Of a stretch of 64,000 bases of DNA, positions 49,362 through 58,463 are shown piece by piece. A program made the translations under genes and the position numbers. Positions within the stretch are counted from its first letter, which is position 1. Each line of letters starts with the position of its first letter. The notes under the pieces were generated by a model that saw nothing but the letters and a program-made list of their open reading frames with translations, did not search any database and was not told the origin of the DNA. This stretch comes from an uncultured Porphyromonadaceae bacterium (GTDB lineage Bacteria > Bacteroidota > Bacteroidia > Bacteroidales > Muribaculaceae), in NCBI GenBank assembly GCA_947175605.1, contig CAMWNH010000001.1:62001-126000 (forward strand), given 5' to 3'.

Positions 49362-52157
49362 TCAGTGGGCTTCGAGCCAGTTTGAGGCTACGCCGGATGA
49401 TACTTCCAGTGGCACGCGGCATTCGGGGAAGGCGTGTTCCATCTCCTCCGTGACCATACGCTGCAGGGTGGGGAGCTCCTCGGGCACGACATCGAACACG
49501 AGTTCGTCGTGCACCTGAAGAATCATGCGCGAGCGCAGTCCCATCTCGCCGATGCGACGGTAGATGCGCACCATTGCTATCTTGATAATGTCGGCTGCCG
49601 AGCCCTGCAGCGGAGCGTTCACGGCATTTCGCTCGGCATACCCGCGCACCACGCTGTTGCGCGAATTTATGTCGGGCAGATAGCGTTTACGCCCGAGAAT
49701 AGTCGATACGAATCCGTCCTCGCGTGCACGCTCGATGGCCTCGTTGATGTATTTCTCCACATCCGGATAGCTGCGCAGATAGCCGTCGATGAGTGCCTTG
49801 GCTTCCGAACGCGGAATGCCCAGACGCTCCGAGAGTCCGAAGGCGCTGATGCCGTAAATGATGCCGAAATTGGCGGTCTTGGCATTGCGGCGCTGCTCAT
49901 CGCTCACCTCGGCCAGCGGGAGGTGGTATATCTTGGCCGCCGTGGCGCGGTGGATATCCTCGCCGGAATGGAATGCTTCGAGCATGCCGGGATCGCCCGA
50001 GAAGTGGGCCATGAGGCGCAGTTCGATCTGCGAGTAGTCCGCCGAGAGCATGACATGACCGGGATCGGGTATGAAGGCCCGCCGTATCTCGCGTCCGTCG
50101 GCCGTGCGGATGGGGATGTTCTGGAGGTTGGGGTTGGTGGACGATATGCGTCCTGTTGCCGTCACCGTCTGGTTGAAGGTGGTATGGATCTTGCCCGTAC
50201 GCGGATTCACCATGCGCGGGAGTGCCTCGACATAGGTGGAGAGCAGCTTGCGCAGCCCGCGGATATCAAGTATGATCTGCACCAGCGGCACTGTGGCCTT
50301 GTATTTTTCGAGCACTTCCTCGGTTGTACTCCACGCGCCGCCCTTGGTTTTCTTTGCTTTCGGGTCAATGCCAAGTTCGCCGAACAGCACCTGTCCGACC
50401 TGCGAGGGCGAGCCCGGGTTGAAGCTGTGTCCGGCTATTTCGAATGCCTGAGCCTCCAGCTCCGCTATGCGTTCAGATAAGCCTCCGGCCATGGCGTGCA
50501 ATACGTCCGAATCGATGCGCACACCGGTCCATTCCATCTCGGCCAATACGCGCACGAAAGGCAGCTCGACGTCGTCCAGCAGCGAAGTCTGGCCCTTCAT
50601 GGCAATCTCCGAGCGCAGCGGGGCCTCGAGCCGTAAGGTTGTCTCGGCCAGTTCGCTCATCAATGGTGCTGCCAGCTCGGGCGTCGAGGCAGCAGCGAGC
50701 TGCTTGCGCCTATCGGTAGCGCTCAGATCGTAGCCGGAGGTGCGGTAGCCCAGATAAATCATGGCCAGCGTGGGGATGTCGTGCTTCATTTCGGGAGCCA
50801 CGAGGTAATGGGCCACGGAGGTGTCGAACCAGGCCGTGCGTTTCCATTCCAGACCTTCGCGACGCAAGAGGATCATGTCGCGTTTCACATCGGCGCTGAC
50901 AAGCGTGAGCTCGGGGCTGTCGAGAAGCGTGCGCAGAGGTGCGAGAAGTTCTTTTCGGGTGGTGGCATCAGCGCCATGCAGGGTGATGTAGAGCGTTTCG
51001 TAAGCATCGCCTTCCTTGTGGCGGCATAGTGCCACACCGCGCAGGATGTCCGTGAAGGCCTCTTCGCCCGGAGCATCGGTAGCGATGGAGGTGGGGCGCC
51101 CATCGTGGAGCACGCGCTGCACGAAAGAGGCCACGGCAGCAGGTGCCGTGGTGATTTCAGCAGAGTCGATGGTGAAGGTCGCGGGCGCCGCGGGTTCCGG
51201 TTCCACGAGGTCGAACAGGCCGCCCAGAGATTCGGCGTGCTCTTCCTTTTTGGGCGCCGTGTCCTTTTTCGCAGGCGCCGGGCTTTCCAGTCCGAGCTTG
51301 GCGGCCATTGTGCGGAACTCGAGTTCGTTGAAGATGGCCGCGAGAGCCTCGCGGTCGGGCTCGCGCCTTGCGAAGTCCTCGGGCGCGATGTCCACGGGCA
51401 CATCGGTGCAGATGGTCACGAGCTCCTTCGACATGCGTATCTGCGCCTCGTTGTCTACGATTTTCTGTTTCAGGGCTCCTTTCAGGTCGGCCGTATGTGC
51501 CAGAAGATTTTCCACCGAGCCGAATTCGGCAATCAGTTTTGCGGCCGTCTTCTCGCCCACGCCGGGACAGCCGGGCACATTGTCCGAGGCGTCACCTTCG
51601 AGCGCCAGAAGGTCTATCACCTGTCGCGGCGAGGATATGCCGTAGCGCTCGCACACCTCGCGCGGAGTGCGGATCTCGAAGCCCTGTCCTCGCAGCGAGG
51701 GGCGGTACATGTAGACACGGTCCGTCACGAGCTGGCCATAGTCTTTGTCGGGCGTCATCATGTAGGTCGTGAAATCGGTAGTGCGTTCGGCTATGCGCGA
51801 GAGGGTGCCTATCACATCATCGGCTTCGTAGCCTGCAATTTCAACTGCAGGGATGCGATAAGCTTCCAGTATCCTGCGGATGAAGGGAATGGCCAGGGTT
51901 ATGTCCTCGGGCTGCTTGTCGCGTCCGGCCTTATATTCGGGGTACTGCTCGTGGCGGAATGTCTGTCCGTGGGCCGGATCGAAGCACACGCCGATGTATT
52001 CCGGATTCTCCTTGCGCAACACCTCTTCGAGGGTGTTGCAGAATCCGAATATGGCCGAAGTGTTGAGGCCGTATGAGGTCACGCGGGGCGAGCGTACGAG
52101 GGCATAGTATGCGCGGTAGATGAGCGCGTAGGCATCGAGTAGGAAGAATTTTGGCAC
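49362..52157 (-). CDS. polA: DNA polymerase I
   Basis: 931 residues with three modules. The N-terminal 5'-3' exonuclease (about 1-290) is intact (LLDAYALIYRAYYA, YEADDVIGTLS, GDASDNVPGCPGVGEKTAAKL). The middle 3'-5' exonuclease fold (about 325-515) has lost key acids: the FDxE site reads IATD (358-361), and the third motif YxxxD reads SELAE near 501. The polymerase domain is complete (DYSQIELR, NAKTANFGIIYG, QVHDELVFD). The enzyme should fill gaps and remove RNA primers but not proofread. Upstream is a divergent promoter region shared with recQ. Confidence 0.97.
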   Translation of the reverse strand: MPKFFLLDAYALIYRAYYALVRSPRVTSYGLNTSAIFGFCNTLEEVLRKENPEYIGVCFDPAHGQTFRHEQYPEYKAGRDKQPEDITLAIPFIRRILEAYRIPAVEIAGYEADDVIGTLSRIAERTTDFTTYMMTPDKDYGQLVTDRVYMYRPSLRGQGFEIRTPREVCERYGISSPRQVIDLLALEGDASDNVPGCPGVGEKTAAKLIAEFGSVENLLAHTADLKGALKQKIVDNEAQIRMSKELVTICTDVPVDIAPEDFARREPDREALAAIFNELEFRTMAAKLGLESPAPAKKDTAPKKEEHAESLGGLFDLVEPEPAAPATFTIDSAEITTAPAAVASFVQRVLHDGRPTSIATDAPGEEAFTDILRGVALCRHKEGDAYETLYITLHGADATTRKELLAPLRTLLDSPELTLVSADVKRDMILLRREGLEWKRTAWFDTSVAHYLVAPEMKHDIPTLAMIYLGYRTSGYDLSATDRRKQLAAASTPELAAPLMSELAETTLRLEAPLRSEIAMKGQTSLLDDVELPFVRVLAEMEWTGVRIDSDVLHAMAGGLSERIAELEAQAFEIAGHSFNPGSPSQVGQVLFGELGIDPKAKKTKGGAWSTTEEVLEKYKATVPLVQIILDIRGLRKLLSTYVEALPRMVNPRTGKIHTTFNQTVTATGRISSTNPNLQNIPIRTADGREIRRAFIPDPGHVMLSADYSQIELRLMAHFSGDPGMLEAFHSGEDIHRATAAKIYHLPLAEVSDEQRRNAKTANFGIIYGISAFGLSERLGIPRSEAKALIDGYLRSYPDVEKYINEAIERAREDGFVSTILGRKRYLPDINSRNSVVRGYAERNAVNAPLQGSAADIIKIAMVRIYRRIGEMGLRSRMILQVHDELVFDVVPEELPTLQRMVTEEMEHAFPECRVPLEVSSGVASNWLEAH

Positions 52158-52201
52158 GTCGGTAATGGAATTTTAGTTTTGGCGCTTGCGGGTTCGCATC
52201 G

Positions 52202-52242
52202 CAAAGATATAACAAATTATTCAAAAAATTGCTTTATCTTTG
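52202..52242. promoter_or_regulatory. Divergent -7 elements for polA and recQ
   Basis: TATCTTTG on the minus strand (52209-52202) for polA and TATCTTTG on the plus strand (52235-52242) for recQ, only 25 bases apart. Good -33 boxes are not visible for either. Confidence 0.5.
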
Positions 52243-52277
52243 TGGCTATGATAGGGCAAAATACATCGGATACATCC

Positions 52278-54095
52278 ATGACGGAGCTGCGCGAGCGCGC
52301 ACTGGCGCTTCTGCGGCGCTTCTATGGCTACAAGTCGTTCCGCCCGGGACAGTGGGGCGTGATCGAAGCAGTGATGTCGGGTCGCGATGCCGTGGTGCTA
52401 ATGCCCACTGGTGGCGGCAAGAGCATGTGCTATCAGATGCCTGCCCTTCTGGCATCCCGGGGATGCGTCGTGGTAGTGTCGCCGCTTATTGCGCTGATGA
52501 ACGATCAGGTGCAGGCTCTGACGGCCAACGGCATCCCTGCCGCGGCCGTGCATTCCAATAACCCGGACAGCTACAACCGCGAGGTGATGGACGGTGTTTA
52601 TGCGGGAAAAATCAAACTGCTATACATATCGCCGGAGCGTCTGATGGCCGATATCGACCGCTGGAGCCCCGATATGCCCGTGGCGATGTTTGCCATCGAC
52701 GAGGCTCACTGCATCTCGCAGTGGGGCCATGATTTCCGCCCGGTATACACCTCGCTCTCCGGCCTTAAGGAGAGGCGTCCCGATGTGCCGGTGCTTGCAC
52801 TTACGGCCACGGCCGACCGCCTGACGCGCGATGATATTGTGGCGCAGTTGCGCCTGCGGAATCCATACTGCTATCTCGGCTCTTTCGACCGTCCGAACCT
52901 CACGCTTCGGGCTTTTCCCAATCCGGGACCTGCAGGGCGTGTGCGCTATATCATCGATATGGTGCGTAAGTACCCGCAGGATTCGGGCATGGCCTACTGC
53001 CTGTCGAGGAAGTCGGCCGAGACGCTGGATGCCAAGTTGCGTGCGCGCGGCATACGGTCGTGCGTATATCACGCCGGGCTCGACCCGGCGGCCCGTGACG
53101 CCGCTCACAAGGCTTTTCTGAACGGGACGGTTCAGGTGGTGTGTGCCACGGTTGCCTTCGGCATGGGCGTGGACAAAGGCAATATTCGTTGGGTGGTGCA
53201 CAACAATATGCCGGCCAATATAGAGAGCTACTATCAGGAAATAGGCCGTGCGGGCCGCGACGGGCTTCCGGCCGAGGCGACTCTCTTCTACAGTTATGGC
53301 GATATCGTCACCTTGCGCCAGTTCATAGCCGAGAGCGGCCGTGTGGCTGTGAATCAGGAGAAGCTACGGCGTATGGATTCGTATGCACATTCAAGGGTGT
53401 GCCGCCGGCGCGTGTTGCTGAGCTATTTCAGCGAGGAGGCCGTGCACGACTGCGGCAACTGCGACATCTGTCTGAATCCGCCGGTGCGTTTCGACGGAAC
53501 GGTGCTTGCGCAGAAGGCGCTTTCAGGCGTGATGCGCACACAAGCATCAGTTGGCGTGTTTACGCTCGTCGATATTTTACGAGGCTCGCAGCGTCAGGAA
53601 ATACGCCAACGCGGTTTTGACCGCCTGAAGACCTTCGGCGTCGGTGCGGACCTAAGCCGGGAGGAGTGGATGGATTATCTGGGTCAGATGATCCAACTCG
53701 GGGTATTCGAGGTGGCGTATGAGCGCGGCAACGTATTGCGGCCCACCCCCTTGGGCATGCGCATACTGCGCGGAGAGGAGCAGCTGGAGCTTTCGCGCTA
53801 TGTGGATCCGCAGACAGCCGGAGAGCACGAAGCAGCCCGGGGGGCGCTTGCAGCGCGTGGCGCGGACCGCCCTGTAGATAAGGCTCTTGTGGAGTATCTG
53901 AAAGGCGTGCGCAAGGAGCTGGCCGCAGAGTATGGCTGCCCGGCATTCATGATTTTCTCGGATGCGACGCTCGAGGATCTCGCACGCCGTCGTCCGCGGA
54001 CAATGGACGAGCTGCTCGATGTGCACGGCGTGGGCGAGAAGAAAGCATCGCGCTTCGGACATCGGATGCTTCGGGCACTCGACGCGTACCGTTAA
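52278..54095 (+). CDS. recQ: ATP-dependent DNA helicase RecQ
   Basis: About 605 residues from ATG 52278: SF2 helicase core with FRPGQWGVIEAVMSG, Walker A PTGGGKS, IDEAHC, ALTATAD and QEIGRAGRDGLPAEA; zinc-binding RQC region (CRRRVLLSYFSEE, CGNCDIC) and a C-terminal HRDC domain (FMIFSDATLEDLARRRP). The 3'-5' helicase acts in recombination and fork repair. An upstream in-frame ATG at 52248 lies only five bases after the -7 box, so the downstream start leaves a more normal leader. The stop codon shares bases with the stop of the convergent GNAT gene. Confidence 0.95.
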   Translation: MTELRERALALLRRFYGYKSFRPGQWGVIEAVMSGRDAVVLMPTGGGKSMCYQMPALLASRGCVVVVSPLIALMNDQVQALTANGIPAAAVHSNNPDSYNREVMDGVYAGKIKLLYISPERLMADIDRWSPDMPVAMFAIDEAHCISQWGHDFRPVYTSLSGLKERRPDVPVLALTATADRLTRDDIVAQLRLRNPYCYLGSFDRPNLTLRAFPNPGPAGRVRYIIDMVRKYPQDSGMAYCLSRKSAETLDAKLRARGIRSCVYHAGLDPAARDAAHKAFLNGTVQVVCATVAFGMGVDKGNIRWVVHNNMPANIESYYQEIGRAGRDGLPAEATLFYSYGDIVTLRQFIAESGRVAVNQEKLRRMDSYAHSRVCRRRVLLSYFSEEAVHDCGNCDICLNPPVRFDGTVLAQKALSGVMRTQASVGVFTLVDILRGSQRQEIRQRGFDRLKTFGVGADLSREEWMDYLGQMIQLGVFEVAYERGNVLRPTPLGMRILRGEEQLELSRYVDPQTAGEHEAARGALAARGADRPVDKALVEYLKGVRKELAAEYGCPAFMIFSDATLEDLARRRPRTMDELLDVHGVGEKKASRFGHRMLRALDAYR

Positions 54096-54670
54096 GTTAT
54101 CTGCAGATGGTCCATCACCGTGCCGGCGAATAGACGCTCTCCCATGCAGCGGAAGCCGCAGCTCTCGTATAGATGCCGGGCCTTGACGTTGTCTTTGTCG
54201 CACAGCAGGCCCAGGGGCTTTCCGGCAGCGCGGGCCCTGTTGCGAGCATCGTCTATCAGCGCTCGTCCTATGCCTTGCCCCCTGAACTCGGGGAGAACCA
54301 TCAACGTATCCAGATAGAATTCATCCGAGTCGGTCTCTCCGGGGAAGTTGTCCATTTCTTCGCTTGTCATTTTCCATCCCAAGGTGGTGCATGCCTCGTG
54401 GAAAAAGTGCACACGCAGACGCTTGAGCTCCGCGCCGTCATAGCTGACGCATACACCCATAGGCCGGCCGCTGTCGGTGCGGGCGATACGGGCGTTGGTG
54501 TAGGAATACTGTGTGTCCTTGCGGGAGGCAAGGCGCATGAAGAGGTCGTGAACATCCTCACGGCTGCATCTATCGCCGGCAAGACCGTCGGAGATCTCGT
54601 CTCCCACAGCCGCAAGTATAGCATCGGCAATCAGAGACGCATCCTCGGGGCTTGCATTCGCTATTTTCAT
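54092..54670 (-). CDS. GNAT-family N-acetyltransferase
   Basis: 192 residues with the acetyl-CoA-binding GNAT signature: FYLDTLMVLPEFRGQGIGRALIDDA in outline (motif A R-G-Q-G-I-G at about residue 133), then KPLGLLCDKDNVKARHLYESCGF. The N-terminal part (SPEDASLIADAILAAVGDE) is common in Bacteroidales GNATs of unknown substrate. It ends in a 4-base convergent overlap with recQ and lies 27 bases downstream of the frameshifted AlbA_2 gene on the same strand. Confidence 0.85.
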   Translation of the reverse strand: MKIANASPEDASLIADAILAAVGDEISDGLAGDRCSREDVHDLFMRLASRKDTQYSYTNARIARTDSGRPMGVCVSYDGAELKRLRVHFFHEACTTLGWKMTSEEMDNFPGETDSDEFYLDTLMVLPEFRGQGIGRALIDDARNRARAAGKPLGLLCDKDNVKARHLYESCGFRCMGERLFAGTVMDHLQIT

Positions 54671-54697
54671 GATATTGTGTGTTTGTCTACCGATAAG

Positions 54698-56286
54698 TTA
54701 TAGTACTTCCCAATGTCCGCCTTTATCCGGACCTACTCGCTTTATTCTCCTTGACTCTTTTAAAGATTTGATAATCTTCTTTACGCCCGATGGTGACATC
54801 TTAAGCTTTGTCGCCATTTCAGATATGGAGATTTTCGAATCGGCTTCTAAAAGTGAGATTAATTTCTGGCTACTCGTTAATGTTTTCTGGTTACTTAAGC
54901 CGGGTTCCTGGTTACTTTGATGCCTATTTTGGGTATACTCGTCTGTTTTCTGGTTACTTTTCTGGCCACGATGTATAGAATCTTGGTCGGTTTGAAATTT
55001 AGGAGGAGTGATCAAGGCATCGTAAAGTTCGAGCATGGCTTTTACGTCTTGTTCATGACCTCCGGTGGATAGTGTCAGTACTGTGCGGTCAACACCATCT
55101 TTGTGGGTTTCCTCAATAGTTACGGGCGTATGATAAACTTTTTCCCATTGTTTACATATACCACTCAGACCACTTCCGGCTCGTTCTCCGAAATCTATGA
55201 GAGAGAAGATTTTAAGCATTATGCCGTTACGTGGATCAGAGATACCGCCTTCGATAGCATCGGAAATGGAGATGCGCACTGTGCCGGGATTTGAGAGTCG
55301 ATACCCTTCTTCAGATTTATGGATAACCAGTCCCTGACGGCCATAAAAATCCGCGTGAACACAGGCATTAGTTAAAGCTTCACGTAATAGCTTGTGGATG
55401 GGGGTATCATCTACGCGAATATTACCTTTCAACACAAATGGAACCTTAAGCCCCTGTTGCATACGTCGCAGAACTTCAATCACAAAGTCGAATACATTGC
55501 CGCTCCAGTCACCGGATGTGGAGATAATACGGTCGGTCCAACGAGTTGCTCCCAAAGAGCGATTCTCTTGATAATCAAGAAAGTAATTTGGGAACTCACG
55601 TGTTATCTCATATTCGTAGCCGAACATCAACAGTCCAGCGGCCGTGGGATGGTATTTACCATCTTCGCCGATTCCGATAGCCCCGATTTTACGTAAAAAC
55701 ATTTCATCGTCCTCGTTGTTCCAGAGATGGTTCGTATGAGAGGAACGGAAAAAGTTACGATAGCCTTTGATTGTATCCTTACAGAATACCGACATATCCA
55801 TTTTCTCAAGGACCTTTGCATCTTGAGTGACATAAGCGGCATCACGAAACATGAGCGACATTTCATCGAGTGAGCAATGATAATCACCTTCATGGTTGCG
55901 ACGGTAGGTGCCCGATTTAGGGTCCATACCGACATAGACCGGTCGAGCCATGCGTTCAGCGCGAGGAACGTGAATAACAAGTATATTTTTACCGTCAATC
56001 ACCTCCGTCTGAACCATATTATGGGTAATGATGTTTGCGCTTATCTTTTGACGATTGTTGACCATGTTCCAGAAATCTTTCTCCAACTTCTCAATATCGA
56101 CATCTTCAGGCACAAGCTTTCCGTCCTTTTCCTCCCTTACGCCGAGCAGAATGACACCGATCGGTATTGGCAAAGGCCGAATAGGTCTCCCAAAATGATC
56201 CTGGGAAACCGCCTTTTTGCCTCCTTGGCTTCGAGTTGATTATGTTCTCGGTATTCTGCTAACTTGCTTAAATCGAATTCTGCCAT
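54698..56286 (-). pseudogene. AlbA_2/Schlafen-type ATP-binding regulator, frameshifted
   Basis: Starting at ATG 56286 the frame reads MAEFDLSKLAEYREHNQLEAKEAK, the canonical start of AlbA_2-domain regulators (COG2865 type), then shifts at an A5 run (plus-strand T5 at 56214-56218) and again near 56157-56165. Removing one A restores GGFPGSFWETYSAFANTD; a two-base loss after GAT shifts to GVILLGVREEKDGK and the remaining 480 residues are intact. These include a HATPase-like module (LLREALTNACVHADF, GERAGSGLSGICKQWE), a Gln/Asn-rich linker and a C-terminal winged helix (ISEMATKLKMSPSGVKKIIKSL). Lower GC than its surroundings. Either a recent pseudogene or two sequencing errors. Confidence 0.8.
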
Positions 56287-56307
56287 GATTATGAGTCTAT
56301 TTAAATG

Positions 56308-56340
56308 CAAAGATAGTAAAAAACATCCGCGCAGGTCCAA
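56308..56340 (-). promoter_or_regulatory. Promoter of the AlbA_2 gene
   Basis: TATCTTTG on the minus strand (56315-56308) with TTG (56340-56338) 22 bp upstream; the ATG is about 21 bases downstream. Confidence 0.55.
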
Positions 56341-56415
56341 CAGGCAATAGCAAAATTAAGATATACTGAATTGATGTGTGAAAATTCGCGAAAAGTGCGG
56401 ATTTTTAAAGATTTA

Positions 56416-56447
56416 TTTGGTGGTGTGCGGGGAAAAACGTATCTTTG
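56416..56447 (+). promoter_or_regulatory. Promoter of rpsA
   Basis: TTTG (56416-56419) and TATCTTTG (56440-56447), exactly 20 bp apart. Confidence 0.85.
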
Positions 56448-56460
56448 CGCCGCAAAGCGT

Positions 56461-56479
56461 CCGGCCCTGTCGGGACCGG
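56461..56479 (+). promoter_or_regulatory. Hairpin in the rpsA leader
   Basis: CCGGCCC (56461-56467), loop TGTCC, GGG and CCGG (56472-56479) with one bulged A, located in the 73-nt leader between promoter and start codon. S1 autoregulation through its leader is known in E. coli; here it is only a possibility. Confidence 0.35.
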
Positions 56480-56520
56480 GCTAAGCGAATTAATAAACCC
56501 TATTTACTAACTAATTTTAA

Positions 56521-58305
56521 ATGACAGAATTGAAAAATTCTCCCATCGAAGATTTCGACTGGGCAGCGTATGAGAACGGTGAAACCGTCGCCGACCAGAG
56601 CCGCGAACAGGTCACCAAAGCTTATGAGGATTCCCTCAACTCCGTGAAGGACAAGGAAGTGATCGAAGGTACGATCATCGCCCTGAACAAGCGCGAAGCC
56701 GTTGTGAACATCGACTACAAGTCGGACGGCATCATCCCCATGAGCGAATTCCGCTACAATCCCGACATCAAGGTCGGCGACAAGGTGGAAGTGTTCATCG
56801 AGAACCAGGAAGACAAGAAGGGCCAGCTGATCCTGAGCCACAAAAAGGCTCGCGCAGCCCGCTCCTGGGACCGCATCAACGCCGCTCTCGAGAACAACGA
56901 CATCATCCAGGGCTACATCAAGTGCCGCACCAAGGGCGGTATGATCGTGGACGTGTTCGGTATCGAGGCTTTCCTCCCCGGCTCGCAGATCGACGTGAAG
57001 CCCATCCGCGACTACGACGTGTTCGTGGGCAAGACCATGGAATTCAAGGTTGTGAAGATCAACGAAGAGTTCAAGAACGTGGTTGTATCGCACAAGGCGC
57101 TCATCGAAGCCGAACTGGAGGCTCAGAAGCGCGAAATCATCTCTCACCTCGAAAAGGGTCAGGTGCTCGAAGGCACCGTCAAGAACATCACTTCCTATGG
57201 TGTGTTCATCGACCTGGGCGGTGTGGACGGTCTTATCCACATCACCGACCTTTCCTGGGGCCGCGTAAATCATCCCTCGGAAGTTGTGGAACTCGAGCAG
57301 AAGCTCAACGTTGTTATCCTCGACTTCGATAACGAGAAGAAGCGCATCGCTCTGGGTCTCAAGCAGCTCTTCCCCCATCCCTGGGAGGCTCTCAACCCCG
57401 ACCTCAAGGTTGGCGACCGCGTGAAGGGTAAGGTAGTCGTTATGGCTGACTACGGCGCATTCCTCGAAGTTGCTCCCGGCGTCGAAGGTCTCATCCACGT
57501 CAGCGAAATGTCGTGGAGCCAGCACCTCCGCAGCGCTCAGGACTTCCTCAAGGTTGGCGACGAGGTTGAAGCACAGATTCTTACGCTCGACCGCAACGAC
57601 CGCAAGATGAGCCTCGGTATCAAGCAGCTCAAGAAGGATCCCTGGGAAGACATCGACACCAAGTATGCCATCGGCAGCCGCCACACGGCCAAGGTGCGCA
57701 ACTTCACCAACTTCGGTGTGTTCGTTGAGATTGAAGAGGGCGTTGACGGCCTCATCCACATCTCCGACCTCTCCTGGACCAAGAAGATCAAGCACCCCAG
57801 CGAATTCACGCAGATCGGTGCCGACATCGACGTTGAGGTTCTCAACATCGACAAGGACAACCGCCGTCTCTCTCTCGGCCACAAGCAGCTCGAGGAGAAT
57901 CCCTGGGATGTATTCGAAACCGTATTCACGAAGGATTCCGTACACGAAGGCACCATCGTCGAGATGCTTGAGAAGGGTGCTGTTGTAGCTCTGCCTTACG
58001 GTGTCGAGGGCTTCGCAACGCCCAAGCACCTTGTGAAGGAAGACGGCACCACCGCCAAGGTGGACGAGAAGCTCCCCTTCAAGGTTATCGAATTCAACAA
58101 GGACAACAAGCGCATCATCGTAAGCCACAGCCGCACCTTCGAGGATCCGGCTCGTGCAGAGAAGAGCGCAGAGCGCAAGGCTGCAAAGCGTCCCGCCAAG
58201 AAGCAGGAAGAGCCCGCTGCCGCTGCTCAGACTACTCCGCTGGAGAAGACCACGCTGGGCGATCTCGCTTCGCTGGCTGCTCTCAAGGAGAAGCTGTCCA
58301 AGTAA
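56521..58305 (+). CDS. rpsA: 30S ribosomal protein S1
   Basis: 594-residue protein that holds mRNA on the small subunit. Six S1 RNA-binding domains can be traced, with repeated signatures such as VVNIDYKSDGIIPMSEF, VFIDLGGVDGLIHITDLSWG, AFLEVAPGVEGLIHVSEMSW and VFVEIEEGVDGLIHISDLSW, separated by KKRIALGLKQL-type linkers. A Lys/Ala-rich tail ends the protein. Codon choice is strongly biased, as in highly expressed genes. In Bacteroidota, which rarely use Shine-Dalgarno pairing, S1 is presumed to be especially important for initiation. Own promoter and terminator. Confidence 0.97.
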   Translation: MTELKNSPIEDFDWAAYENGETVADQSREQVTKAYEDSLNSVKDKEVIEGTIIALNKREAVVNIDYKSDGIIPMSEFRYNPDIKVGDKVEVFIENQEDKKGQLILSHKKARAARSWDRINAALENNDIIQGYIKCRTKGGMIVDVFGIEAFLPGSQIDVKPIRDYDVFVGKTMEFKVVKINEEFKNVVVSHKALIEAELEAQKREIISHLEKGQVLEGTVKNITSYGVFIDLGGVDGLIHITDLSWGRVNHPSEVVELEQKLNVVILDFDNEKKRIALGLKQLFPHPWEALNPDLKVGDRVKGKVVVMADYGAFLEVAPGVEGLIHVSEMSWSQHLRSAQDFLKVGDEVEAQILTLDRNDRKMSLGIKQLKKDPWEDIDTKYAIGSRHTAKVRNFTNFGVFVEIEEGVDGLIHISDLSWTKKIKHPSEFTQIGADIDVEVLNIDKDNRRLSLGHKQLEENPWDVFETVFTKDSVHEGTIVEMLEKGAVVALPYGVEGFATPKHLVKEDGTTAKVDEKLPFKVIEFNKDNKRIIVSHSRTFEDPARAEKSAERKAAKRPAKKQEEPAAAAQTTPLEKTTLGDLASLAALKEKLSK

Positions 58306-58331
58306 TCTGACAGTCTCAGATAAAGGCCTAT

Positions 58332-58374
58332 ACGGGCGCCACATTTCCCATCGGGAGTTGTGGCGCCCGTTTTG
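58332..58374 (+). terminator. Intrinsic terminator of rpsA
   Basis: Twelve-base perfect arms ACGGGCGCCACA (58332-58343) and 58359-58370, inner CCC/GGG pairing, followed by TTTTG. Confidence 0.85.
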
Positions 58375-58408
58375 TGATTTCGCGCTTGGCGATTTTAGTC
58401 GGGGAGGC

Positions 58409-58439
58409 TTGGTTTTGGTTTTTGAACTATGTATATTTG
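58409..58439 (+). promoter_or_regulatory. Promoter of the amidase gene
   Basis: TTG (58409-58411) and TATATTTG (58432-58439), 20 bp apart, 24 bases before the ATG. Confidence 0.65.
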
Positions 58440-58463
58440 CACTATAATTCAAAATCCGTGACC

